Source: Actinomycetota bacterium (GTDB taxonomy: Bacteria; Actinomycetota; Actinomycetes; Nanopelagicales; Nanopelagicaceae). Taken from it: a DNA stretch of 7,293 nt. Every line of letters begins with the position of its first letter. Position 1 is the first letter of the stretch. Positions 1-5,501 of this stretch are shown here, one piece after another. Below the pieces are notes generated by a model. It saw only the letters and a program-made list of their open reading frames with translations. It ran no database searches and was not told where the DNA came from. The stretch lies in contig WLGP01000043.1 of NCBI GenBank assembly GCA_009703165.1, positions 1 through 7,293 of the forward strand, in the 5' to 3' direction. A program made the position numbers and the translations under genes.

Positions 1-828
1 CTTGAACTCACTCGCACTCTAGGAATCGGTGCTCAATTTGGTGGCAAGTACTTCTGCCACGATGTCCGCGTAGTTCGCCTACCTCGTCATGGCGCATCAC
101 TTCCTATCGCAATCGCAGTCTCATGTTCTGCAGACCGTCAGGTCAAGGCAAAGATCACTCGCGATGGCATCTTTATCGAAGAGCTCGAGCGCGATCCAGC
201 ACATTTCTTACCTGAGACTACCGATGAGCACCTCGACGATAACGTCGTTGCTATTGATCTCAATCAGCCGATGGATGCCATCCGCGCAGAACTTTCCAAG
301 CACCCAGTCAAGACTCGCGTCAGTCTGACCGGAACTATCGTCGTTGCTCGCGATCTGGCACATGCCAAGATCAAAGAGGCGATCGATAAGGGCGAGCCAA
401 TGCCGCAATACCTCAAGGATTACGCTGTCTATTACGCAGGCCCTGCCAAGACCCCTGAAGGTTTCGCCTCCGGTTCATTTGGACCGACAACTGCAGGGCG
501 TATGGATTCATATGTCGATTACTTCCAGCAACGCGGCGGATCTTTTGTGATGTTGGCAAAGGGCAATCGCTCACAAGCTGTCACAGATGCCTGCAAGAAC
601 CATGGCGGTTTCTACCTTGGATCAATCGGCGGCCCAGCAGCTCGCCTTGCCCAAGATTGCATCAAGAAGGTTGAAGTTCTCGACTTTGAAGAGCTGGGGA
701 TGGAAGCAGTCTGGAAGATCGATGTCGTTGATTTCCCAGCATTTATTGTCGTAGATGACAAGGGCAATGATTTCTTCGCCCAGACCTCTAAGCCGCTGAC
801 AATCGGCAAGAAGCCTTCAGAGATTTAA
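1..828 (+). CDS. fum: Class I fumarate hydratase, [4Fe-4S] type (5' partial)
   Basis: Reversible hydration of fumarate to L-malate in the TCA cycle, cytoplasmic. The frame is open from base 1 and ends at TAA 826-828, giving 275 C-terminal residues; the N-terminal part lies outside the window. Visible family signatures are [11 protein letters not shown] (residues 8-18), RLPRHGAS with its conserved His at residue 30, and VSCSADR, whose Cys at residue 42 (bases 124-126) matches the third cluster-ligating cysteine of the family. The C-terminal (Fumerase_C) domain has the substrate-binding Arg in [18 protein letters not shown] with the catalytic Thr/Arg pair, and LAKGNRS with the Lys; spacing between these residues agrees with my memory of the Leishmania enzyme. 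Both domains are fused in one chain, as in E. coli FumA/FumB rather than split two-subunit forms. L-tartrate dehydratase is related but usually two-subunit. An oxygen-sensitive class I enzyme replaces the class II Fum of mycobacteria. It converges on the next gene across 21 bases without a clear hairpin terminator. Confidence 0.95.
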   Translation, partial: LELTRTLGIGAQFGGKYFCHDVRVVRLPRHGASLPIAIAVSCSADRQVKAKITRDGIFIEELERDPAHFLPETTDEHLDDNVVAIDLNQPMDAIRAELSKHPVKTRVSLTGTIVVARDLAHAKIKEAIDKGEPMPQYLKDYAVYYAGPAKTPEGFASGSFGPTTAGRMDSYVDYFQQRGGSFVMLAKGNRSQAVTDACKNHGGFYLGSIGGPAARLAQDCIKKVEVLDFEELGMEAVWKIDVVDFPAFIVVDDKGNDFFAQTSKPLTIGKKPSEI

Positions 829-849
829 TTCCTATTTAGGTAGACGTTC

Positions 850-1437
850 TTAGTAGAACTTGCTGCGCTTGAACTTCGCCCAAGCTTTGCATGGGGTTTC
901 ATAGCGGATATCGATATAGCGAAGGCCCCAACGCATCTGCGTCACTGGGTTCTTGCGCCAATCGGTAGAGATAATCTCCATGCGATTTGCTGGAAGCGCC
1001 TGAGGAATTCCGTGGGCGCCAGTCCGGTAGTTATGGGCTAGATAATTCCAATTGCTCTCTTTAGTCCAGAGGCGGTTGAGGCAGGCAAATTGGTAGCTAC
1101 CCCAGTTGTACTCGCTCTTCATAATCTGACGGGCGACATATTTGGCGCCACTTGGAGTTCTCGCCAATTCGACCTGGCGCGTTACCGATGCAACCAGGGC
1201 CATCTCGGATGCGAAGAGCGATTGAGCAAATTCAAGTTGTGAATACAGCGGGGCGCCTTCTGAGAGATCGACATCAGAGGCTCGAAGCGAGGTCGCTTCA
1301 GGAAGAGTCAGCTTGGTCGTCTGCGGGAAATCTAAACCGTAGGCAGTTGGCTGGGCGCTGGCCAAGATCAGAAGGGTCGCGACAAGAGTCCAGAGGCCGG
1401 CGACTTTACGTCGTGGCTTGGCAAGAAAAACCTGCAT
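850..1437 (-). CDS. Secreted transglycosylase-like / Rpf-like peptidoglycan hydrolase
   Basis: Predicted exported enzyme of 195 residues acting on peptidoglycan glycan strands. A Sec signal peptide is plain: basic start (KPRRK, 7-11), hydrophobic stretch 13-28, likely cleavage after Ala-Tyr-Gly (32-34). Residues 36-110 are a charged, probably helical linker I do not recognise. Residues 112-195 form a lysozyme-like fold domain: WTKESNWNY carries the likely catalytic Glu127, followed by TGAHGIPQALP and NPVTQMRWGLRYI, the pattern of actinobacterial transglycosylase/resuscitation-type proteins. Cys119 and Cys183 could form a disulfide. The start is ATG 1437 because GGAGG lies 8 bases upstream; an in-frame TTG at 1452 would place that ribosome site inside the gene. 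It stands alone, downstream of phoH2 on the same strand but separated by 284 bases. Catalytic activity is inferred from the motifs; the exact substrate linkage is unknown. Confidence 0.85.
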   Translation of the reverse strand: MQVFLAKPRRKVAGLWTLVATLLILASAQPTAYGLDFPQTTKLTLPEATSLRASDVDLSEGAPLYSQLEFAQSLFASEMALVASVTRQVELARTPSGAKYVARQIMKSEYNWGSYQFACLNRLWTKESNWNYLAHNYRTGAHGIPQALPANRMEIISTDWRKNPVTQMRWGLRYIDIRYETPCKAWAKFKRSKFY

Positions 1438-1445
1438 CGTCACAC

Positions 1446-1450
1446 CCTCC
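1446..1450 (-). promoter_or_regulatory. Ribosome binding site deciding the transglycosylase start
   Basis: GGAGG on the minus strand, 8 bases before ATG 1437. It is the strongest Shine-Dalgarno sequence in the window and rules for ATG 1437 over the in-frame TTG at 1452. Confidence 0.75.
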
Positions 1451-1484
1451 AATCTCTCATCTCGGTTCCAGACAAACCCTCATC

Positions 1485-1512
1485 GCCCTGCAAAACTTTC
1501 GGGAAACAGGGC
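1485..1512 (-). other. Hairpin in the leader of the transglycosylase gene
   Basis: GCCCTG (1485-1490) and CAGGGC (1507-1512) are perfect 6-base complements separated by 16 bases, with an inner TTT/AAA pairing around CGGG. In the minus-strand transcript it would lie about 50-75 bases before the transglycosylase start. No T-run follows, so it is not an obvious terminator; it could be a leader structure or chance. Confidence 0.3.
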
Positions 1513-1630
1513 CTTTACTGAATGGGGAATGGCTCTAGGGTGGCAAGGGTGAGGGCCATGGGCAAATCAGAACACGCGTGCTTTGAAAATTCTCAGAAAA
1601 TTGACTGGTTGTGGATAGGTAAAAGTGCTG

Positions 1631-1668
1631 GTCAGAATGGGGGAAGTCCGAATTGCCCCATTTGTGAC
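1631..1668 (-). terminator. Hairpin downstream of phoH2, possible terminator
   Basis: AATGGGG (1636-1642) pairs with CCCCATT (1656-1662) around a 13-base loop, and an outer GTCA/TGAC pair (1631-1634 with 1665-1668) extends the stem past a small internal loop. Read on the minus strand, it lies 54 bases after the phoH2 stop and is followed, six bases on, by only four T residues (1624-1621). The stem is good but the T-tract is poor, so termination is a tentative reading. Confidence 0.35.
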
Positions 1669-1676
1669 TGTGATCT

Positions 1677-1705
1677 TTAAAGAGGCCTCTTTCAGGCGCC
1701 TTTAA
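1677..1705 (-). terminator. Palindromic terminator-like element after phoH2
   Basis: A perfect 14-base palindrome AAAGAGGCCTCTTT (1679-1692) lies just beyond the phoH2 stop. TTAAAGAGGC (1677-1686) can also pair, with a two-base bulge, with GCCTTTAA (1698-1705). On the minus strand the structure begins about 16 bases after the phoH2 TAA and ends in CTCTTTAAA, so it could terminate phoH2. A zero-loop palindrome could equally be a protein-binding site. Confidence 0.35.
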
Positions 1706-1721
1706 CCAAAGCTAGCCAGCC

Positions 1722-3026
1722 TTAAGCGATCGGCCCCTCGAGCATCTCGGTGACCAGGGCTGCAATCGGCGAGCGCTCTGATCGGGTCAGGGTCACGTGG
1801 GCAAAGAGTGGGTGTCCTTTGAGAGTTTCAACGACGGCGACGACTCCATCGTGGCGGCCAACGCGCAAGTTATCGCGCTGGGCGACATCGTGGGTCAAGA
1901 CCACCCGAGAGCTCTGGCCGATTCGCGAGAGAACCGTCAGCAGAACTCCGCGTTCGAGGGATTGGGCCTCATCGACGATGACAAAGCTGTCATGCAATGA
2001 ACGTCCGCGGATATGGGTTAGCGGCAAGACTTCAATCAATCCGCGCGCGATGACTTCATCGATGACAGCTTGGCTGACTAGAGCGCCTAAAGTATCGAAA
2101 ACTGCCTGGGCCCATGGCGACATCTTCTCGCCTTCGCTGCCCGGAAGGTATCCCAGCTCTTGGCCGCCGACTGGATAGAGAGGGCGGAAGATCACAACCT
2201 TCTTATGAAGTCGCTTCTCCATCACCGCTTCAAGTCCGGCGCAGAGAGCAAGGGCTGACTTTCCAGTTCCTGCTCGGCCGCCCAGAGAGACGATGCCTAT
2301 CTCTTCATCGAGCAAGAGGTCCAAGGCGATCCGCTGTTCGGCGCTTCGTCCATGAAGTCCAAAGGCGTTGCGATCTCCGCGGACCAATCGCAGCCGCTTA
2401 TCGGCGGTGACTCGGGCGAGCGCACTTCCCTTTTCAGAGTGGAGAACGATGCCGGTATGTACCGGAAGAGAGTGCGCACATTCGTGGTCGGCGCGATCGC
2501 TGGCGTAGAGCTCATCAATGACGCTATGGCCGACATCGACCTCTTCGATTCCAGTCCATCCGCTATTGGAGACAAGTTCTGCCAGATACTCCTGGGCCTG
2601 CACTCCAACAGATGATGCCTTGACGCGAAGTGGGAGGTCCTTAGTTACTAGGACTACATCTTTCCCATCTGACATGAGGTTTTTGGAGATTGCCAAGATC
2701 CGTGAATCGTTGGTGCCATCGCGTAAAAATCCGTGGGGCAAGGTACTTAAATCTGTGTGGTTGAGCTCGACTGACAGGGTGCCGCCTTCAGGGGTAATTG
2801 TCAGCGGCTGATCGAGGCGGCCATGCTCTACCCGCAGATCATCGAGTGCGCGAAGGGCTGCGCGGGCAAAGTAGCCAAGTTCTGGGTGGTCTCGCTTAGT
2901 TTCAAGCTCTCCGATGACTGCGATCGGGATGATGACTTCGTGCTCTTCAAAGCGGAGCAGCGCTCCGGGATCAGCCAAGAGCACGCTGGTATCTAAAACG
3001 TATGTCTTACGCGGTGGGTGTGCCAA
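1722..3026 (-). CDS. phoH2: PhoH family ATPase with N-terminal PIN domain (PhoH2 type)
   Basis: Predicted cytoplasmic ATP-dependent RNA helicase/ribonuclease, 434 residues. The N-terminal PIN nuclease domain (about 5-150) keeps the acidic metal-binding residues: Asp12 in YVLDTSVLL, Glu40 in IGELETK, Asp107 in TNDSRIL and Asp130 in TKDLPLR. The C-terminal PhoH ATPase (about 220-434) has Walker A GRAGTGKS (250-257), the family block [16 protein letters not shown] (281-296), RGRSLHDS (340-347) and Walker B FVIVDEAQ (348-355), then LTHDVAQRD. The Mycobacterium tuberculosis PhoH2 of this architecture is reported to unwind and cleave RNA in the presence of ATP. The start is TTG 3026: no other start codon occurs before the PIN core, and homologues begin just before YVLDTSVLL. 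The ribosome site there is weak, at best GAG 9 bases upstream. No partner gene lies within 100 bases on either side. Architecture is certain; cellular role is by homology. Confidence 0.95.
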   Translation of the reverse strand: MAHPPRKTYVLDTSVLLADPGALLRFEEHEVIIPIAVIGELETKRDHPELGYFARAALRALDDLRVEHGRLDQPLTITPEGGTLSVELNHTDLSTLPHGFLRDGTNDSRILAISKNLMSDGKDVVLVTKDLPLRVKASSVGVQAQEYLAELVSNSGWTGIEEVDVGHSVIDELYASDRADHECAHSLPVHTGIVLHSEKGSALARVTADKRLRLVRGDRNAFGLHGRSAEQRIALDLLLDEEIGIVSLGGRAGTGKSALALCAGLEAVMEKRLHKKVVIFRPLYPVGGQELGYLPGSEGEKMSPWAQAVFDTLGALVSQAVIDEVIARGLIEVLPLTHIRGRSLHDSFVIVDEAQSLERGVLLTVLSRIGQSSRVVLTHDVAQRDNLRVGRHDGVVAVVETLKGHPLFAHVTLTRSERSPIAALVTEMLEGPIA

Positions 3027-3028
3027 CG

Positions 3029-3040
3029 GTGAGAACTCAC
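3029..3040 (-). repeat. Inverted repeat immediately before phoH2 start
   Basis: GTGAG (3029-3033) and CTCAC (3036-3040) are perfect complements two bases apart, ending two bases before the TTG start codon. In RNA it could make a 4-base stem with a GUUC loop across the ribosome site; in DNA it could be a small operator. Short enough to be chance. Confidence 0.3.
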
Positions 3041-3074
3041 ATTTCTTTAATTGTTCTAGAAGGGATCACGCCTT

Positions 3075-3113
3075 TGTTATGTAACAGATTAGAACTGACA
3101 TGCGCGAAGTCGA
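3075..3113 (-). promoter_or_regulatory. Candidate phoH2 promoter with overlapping inverted repeat
   Basis: On the minus strand, TCGACT (3113-3108) resembles a -35 box and TAATCT (3091-3086) fits the actinobacterial TAnnnT -10 pattern, with a 16-base spacer. The start point would fall near 3079, inside the inverted repeat TGTTA-N2-TAACA (3075-3086), giving a leader of about 53 bases. An operator over the start point would suit repression. The -35 match is partial, so the promoter is tentative. Confidence 0.35.
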
Positions 3114-3165
3114 TGCGACACGCCAGAAGCTATTGATTACAAATAGGTGAATTACTTACCCAGAC

Positions 3166-3939
3166 TCACTTACCTAGTCGACGGTGGCGTTGCGAATATG
3201 AACGAAGTGCACGCAGGAAATCCACTCGACGAAAATCTGGCCAATAGGCTTCACAGAAATAGAACTCTGAGTGCGCGCTCTGCCATAACAAGAATCCCCC
3301 GAGGCGTTGCTCGCCAGAGGTGCGGATCAAAAGCTCGGGATCTGGCTGGCCTGCGGTGTAGAGATATTGTGAAATCGCTTCGGCATCGAGGTTTACTGCC
3401 GCTTGCGCCAAATCTTTTCCATCTGCCCCGGCCTGATACATATAACTCTTAACCGCATCAACAATCTCGCGACGGCCTCCGTAGCCGATGGCGACATTGA
3501 CCTCCATCGTTCCTGGGTGCGTCTGTAGCGTCGACAACTTCTCTTGCAACCACGGCGGCAAGAGATCTAGCGCGCCCACTGCCTTAATGGTCCAGCGCCC
3601 ACTACGCGCCAATTCATCGACGCTGTCGCCGATTACCGCCAACAAGGCGTCTAGTTCATCAGGGGTACGTTTGAAGTTATCGGTTGAGAGCATCCATAAG
3701 GTGACGACCTTTACCTGTGCTTCCTCACACCAACCGAGAAAATCAATGATCTTATCCGCACCCCTTCGATGGCCCTTGGGATCGGTCGAACTTGGATTGC
3801 TCATCGCCCATCTGCGATTGCCATCGAGGATGACACCGACATGGTGTGGGGTCTGCGAGAAATCTAAATCACGAACAATGCGCCACTCGTAAAAGGGGTA
3901 GAGCGCGCTCTTGATTAACTTACGAATTTTCTCGTACAA
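3166..3939 (-). CDS. uppS: cis-Prenyltransferase ((2Z,6E)-FPP / undecaprenyl-PP synthase family)
   Basis: Condenses isopentenyl diphosphate onto an allylic diphosphate in cis, feeding polyprenyl phosphate carriers for cell-wall synthesis; cytoplasmic, membrane-associated. With TTG 3939 as start the protein has 257 residues. HVGVILDGNRRWA carries the catalytic Asp39 and Arg-Arg pair; LWMLSTDNFKR, VNVAIGYGGRREIVDAV and IRTSGEQRLGGFLLWQSAHSEF follow, the last holding the Arg residues that bind the diphosphate of IPP. DGNRRWA rather than DGNGRWA, and the overall sequence, resemble M. tuberculosis Rv1086, a short-chain (2Z,6E)-farnesyl diphosphate synthase. Met83 occupies the position of Rv1086 Leu84, where long-chain enzymes have a small residue. 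I chose TTG 3939 because GGAG lies 7 bases upstream and it fits homologue N-termini; TTG 3966 (266 residues) is the alternative. It overlaps the DUF3817 gene and closes the operon. Product length is inferred. Confidence 0.92.
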   Translation of the reverse strand: MYEKIRKLIKSALYPFYEWRIVRDLDFSQTPHHVGVILDGNRRWAMSNPSSTDPKGHRRGADKIIDFLGWCEEAQVKVVTLWMLSTDNFKRTPDELDALLAVIGDSVDELARSGRWTIKAVGALDLLPPWLQEKLSTLQTHPGTMEVNVAIGYGGRREIVDAVKSYMYQAGADGKDLAQAAVNLDAEAISQYLYTAGQPDPELLIRTSGEQRLGGFLLWQSAHSEFYFCEAYWPDFRRVDFLRALRSYSQRHRRLGK

Positions 3940-4219
3940 CTTTGCGCTCCAAGATAAAGGATGCAACTGGAAGAGTTCCGGCCAAGATCATCCATAGCAA
4001 TCCAGCCATGCTCTTTCGCATCTTTACACTCAGTTGCAGGGCTGCCAATACATAGAAGATGTAGAGAGCCCCGTGGATATGGGTAATCCAGACCATCTCA
4101 GGCCAGGTGCGATCTAAATGAAATACGTACTTAGCTGGCATGTAGAAGAACCAGAGGACGAGCGAGAGGACTCCGCAGATCAGGGCCATCACGCGAAATC
4201 GAAGAACCGCACTTTTCAT
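3920..4219 (-). CDS. DUF3817 integral membrane protein
   Basis: A 99-residue membrane protein of the DUF3817 family, common in Actinobacteria; function unknown. Three hydrophobic segments are visible at about 10-27, 43-64 and 72-90. Family hallmarks are the FRVMA opening (8-12), the HIHGALYIFY block (47-56) in the second segment, and the AGTLPVASFILER block (80-92) closing the third. ATG 4219 overlaps the SURF1 stop by four bases (ATGA), implying translational coupling; its own ribosome site is weak. Its 3' end overlaps the prenyltransferase start by 20 bases, or 47 if that gene starts at TTG 3966. Position beside SURF1 suggests an envelope or respiratory-membrane role, but nothing in the sequence proves it. 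Family assignment is from the motif pattern. Confidence 0.85.
   Translation of the reverse strand: MKSAVLRFRVMALICGVLSLVLWFFYMPAKYVFHLDRTWPEMVWITHIHGALYIFYVLAALQLSVKMRKSMAGLLWMILAGTLPVASFILERKVVRENS
3947..3950 (-). promoter_or_regulatory. Ribosome binding site for the prenyltransferase, inside DUF3817
   Basis: GGAG on the minus strand, 7 bases before TTG 3939, inside the last codons of the DUF3817 gene. It supports the internal TTG over TTG 3966, which has only a weak GGAA at 9 bases. Confidence 0.5.
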
Positions 4220-4920
4220 GCGCTCAACTTATCGCGTTCTCTGCCCTTTCCATAGAAAGGCAGATAGAGAACAATCACAGCCATCAACCACCAGATCACA
4301 ACATAAGAGATGTGCTGCCAGTAATAGCCACCCACCTTTGATTCAGGGGGTGCAAGTTCGATGCGATCGCGAAGGATTGGACCATCACTCACCTCTTCAG
4401 ATGTTGCAAGGAGAAAACCGTCAAAGAGTTCTAGATCTGTCTGCGAGATGATGACGCTGCTATCAAGGCGTGAGATCACACCCGGGGCGGTAGCTACAAC
4501 ATCTTCAAATTGGCGCGGCTGAACGATGGCTTCCAGGTCAACACCGGTCGACATTGCAACGGTCGGCTCGACTAAACGATCCTTCCAATATCCGCGCAAG
4601 ACCAAGATTGCACTCCTTTCATCAACCTGCATCAAGGCAACTTCCCAATCAGATCGACGTTCTGCTAAATCGGTCTGTTGTGGTGCGCGAAATGTGAGGA
4701 TGTACTTTCCACGAAGTTGAACTTTCTTTCCAACGTTTCGTGAATCAAGGGATGCAGCAGGGGCTGCTAAATCAGATAGTTGATAGATCTTTGAATCTGG
4801 AACTATCTTCTTTGATTCCTCTAACTCATTGGCGCGATCGAGTTGCCAAAGGCCAAGCGAGAAGAAGGCTGCGGCAATTGCTAATACTGCAACTGCTTTG
4901 CCAATAAATTTAAAGATCAC
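4216..4920 (-). CDS. surf1: SURF1 family cytochrome oxidase assembly protein
   Basis: Inner-membrane assembly factor for aa3-type cytochrome c oxidase, thought to help insert heme a into subunit I. The 234 residues follow the SURF1 plan: N-terminal membrane helix (about 5-24) ending in the hallmark LGLWQLDR (22-29), an extracytoplasmic domain with VQLRGKYI and the conserved RGYW (about 109-112), and a C-terminal helix with QHISYVVIWW (202-211), matching the family's HlsYAxxWF pattern, then a basic tail. Middle-domain sequence is divergent, usual for this family. The start is GTG 4920, which overlaps the stop of the upstream 45-codon gene by 11 bases; no clear ribosome site precedes it, so coupled translation is likely. 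No cytochrome oxidase gene lies within the window. The family call is firm; dependence of a specific oxidase is inferred. Confidence 0.88.
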   Translation of the reverse strand: MIFKFIGKAVAVLAIAAAFFSLGLWQLDRANELEESKKIVPDSKIYQLSDLAAPAASLDSRNVGKKVQLRGKYILTFRAPQQTDLAERRSDWEVALMQVDERSAILVLRGYWKDRLVEPTVAMSTGVDLEAIVQPRQFEDVVATAPGVISRLDSSVIISQTDLELFDGFLLATSEEVSDGPILRDRIELAPPESKVGGYYWQHISYVVIWWLMAVIVLYLPFYGKGRERDKLSA

Positions 4921-5047
4921 CGTTATCTTGCCGATTCTTCATCTTCGCATAACGCTTATAGAAACTGCGCAATAAAAATGCGACTGAGATGCAAAGAAAC
5001 AGAACAGTAAGGGAACCAGCCCAGCCCATATCAACTTCGTTTTCCAT
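4910..5047 (-). CDS. Small single-pass membrane protein, 45 residues, unknown function
   Basis: ATG 5045-5047 to TAA 4910-4912, 45 residues. A short acidic N-terminus (MENEVDMGWAG) is followed by a hydrophobic segment SLTVLFLCISVAFLLRSF (about 12-29) and a strongly basic tail KRYAKMKNRQ, so by the positive-inside rule the C-terminus should be cytoplasmic. GGGAG (5057-5061) lies 9 bases before the ATG. The reading frame stays open upstream to 5245, but that extension lacks membrane or family features and runs antisense to DUF4307, so it is rejected. The stop overlaps the SURF1 GTG by 11 bases, making this the first gene of the SURF1-DUF3817-prenyltransferase operon. I do not recognise a family. 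It might be a small subunit or accessory of the respiratory membrane, but that is guesswork from position. Confidence 0.68.
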   Translation of the reverse strand: MENEVDMGWAGSLTVLFLCISVAFLLRSFYKRYAKMKNRQDNGDL

Positions 5048-5061
5048 GCGATAATTCTCCC
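5047..5061 (+). promoter_or_regulatory. Extended -10 promoter giving a leaderless DUF4307 transcript
   Basis: TGcGATAAT (5047-5055) is an extended -10 element: a TG one base before a five-of-six match to TATAAT. Counting seven bases past the hexamer puts +1 exactly at A5062 of the DUF4307 ATG, and no ribosome site precedes that ATG on the plus strand. No good -35 is present, as expected for an extended -10. The element overlaps the start codon of the divergent gene. Confidence 0.6.
5057..5061 (-). promoter_or_regulatory. Ribosome binding site of the 45-residue membrane protein
   Basis: GGGAG on the minus strand, 9 bases before ATG 5047. It supports this short gene over the longer open frame. 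The same bases on the plus strand separate the DUF4307 -10 box from its ATG. Confidence 0.55.
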
Positions 5062-5472
5062 ATGTCGATGCCACAAGGTAACTCTCAACCCGATGAGACC
5101 TTCGACTACAACCAGCGATATGGCATCTCACCTCGTAAGCGCTGGCTAGCACCGGCGATCGTCGTTGCAATTCTGGGAGTGAGCTGGACCCTCTGGGCCG
5201 CTTTAAGCCACTCACAACCTGAACTTCGTTCGACCCTCTATTCATTTGCCGTTACCGGGGATCGAGAGATCACCATGAAATATGCAATCGATCGTCGCGA
5301 CCCTGATGCGACTGTGATCTGCACACTTCTTTCGATCGATATTGATAAGAACATCGTGGGTCAGATCGATGATGTGATTGAAGGTGGCGAAGGCAAGGTC
5401 GAGCGAAACATCGCAATCCCAGCGCGAATTGCCCCTGTCAGCGCACGTATTGCAGGCTGCAGGATTTCCTAA
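5062..5472 (+). CDS. DUF4307 single-pass membrane protein
   Basis: A 136-residue protein of the actinobacterial DUF4307 family, the counterpart of Rv1081c next to greA in M. tuberculosis; function unknown. It has a polar N-terminus with the family RYG motif (19-21), a basic stretch RKRW (25-28), one membrane helix (about 28-48) and an extracytoplasmic domain with VICTLLSIDIDKNIVGQ (85-101), matching the family's conserved pattern of a Cys followed by a V-G motif. Cys87 and Cys133 could pair outside the membrane. ATG 5062 is preferred over the in-frame ATG at 5068 because the -10 box places transcription start on it. Stop at 5472 leaves 29 bases to greA. Divergent from the SURF1 operon, with 14 bases between the start codons. 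Confidence 0.85.
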   Translation: MSMPQGNSQPDETFDYNQRYGISPRKRWLAPAIVVAILGVSWTLWAALSHSQPELRSTLYSFAVTGDREITMKYAIDRRDPDATVICTLLSIDIDKNIVGQIDDVIEGGEGKVERNIAIPARIAPVSARIAGCRIS

Positions 5473-5487
5473 GCGCTACATCCCCGC

Positions 5488-5501
5488 TAAAGTGTGCCGC
5501 T
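5488..5501 (+). promoter_or_regulatory. Possible greA promoter, near-leaderless
   Basis: TAAAGT (5488-5493) fits the actinobacterial TAnnnT -10 pattern, eight bases before the greA ATG, and no Shine-Dalgarno sequence precedes that ATG. Expected +1 near 5500 would leave a leader of about two bases. A -35 match 17 bases upstream is poor, and greA could also be read through from DUF4307. Confidence 0.4.

Noticed and set aside
1152..1538. Plus-strand open frame of 128 codons opposite the transglycosylase.
   Set aside because: Arg/Ser-rich shadow of the real gene, no ribosome site, no recognisable motif.
1438..1660. A c-di-AMP (ydaO) riboswitch in front of the transglycosylase gene, as found before some actinobacterial cell-wall hydrolases.
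   Set aside because: The conserved ydaO sequence blocks I looked for are not present by eye on the minus strand. A covariance-model scan (RF00379) would settle it.
1750..2178. Plus-strand open frame of 142 codons opposite phoH2.
   Set aside because: Antisense to the PhoH ATPase domain, whose motifs are intact; composition is that of a shadow frame.
3151..3173. Direct repeat ACTTACC around the prenyltransferase stop codon.
   Set aside because: Two 7-base copies, partly coding; no flanking element or target duplication to suggest a mobile element.
5048..5245. N-terminal extension of the 45-residue minus-strand gene to an open frame of 111 codons.
   Set aside because: The added 66 residues are antisense to DUF4307, are Arg/Ser-rich without family features, and the internal ATG 5047 has a good ribosome site.
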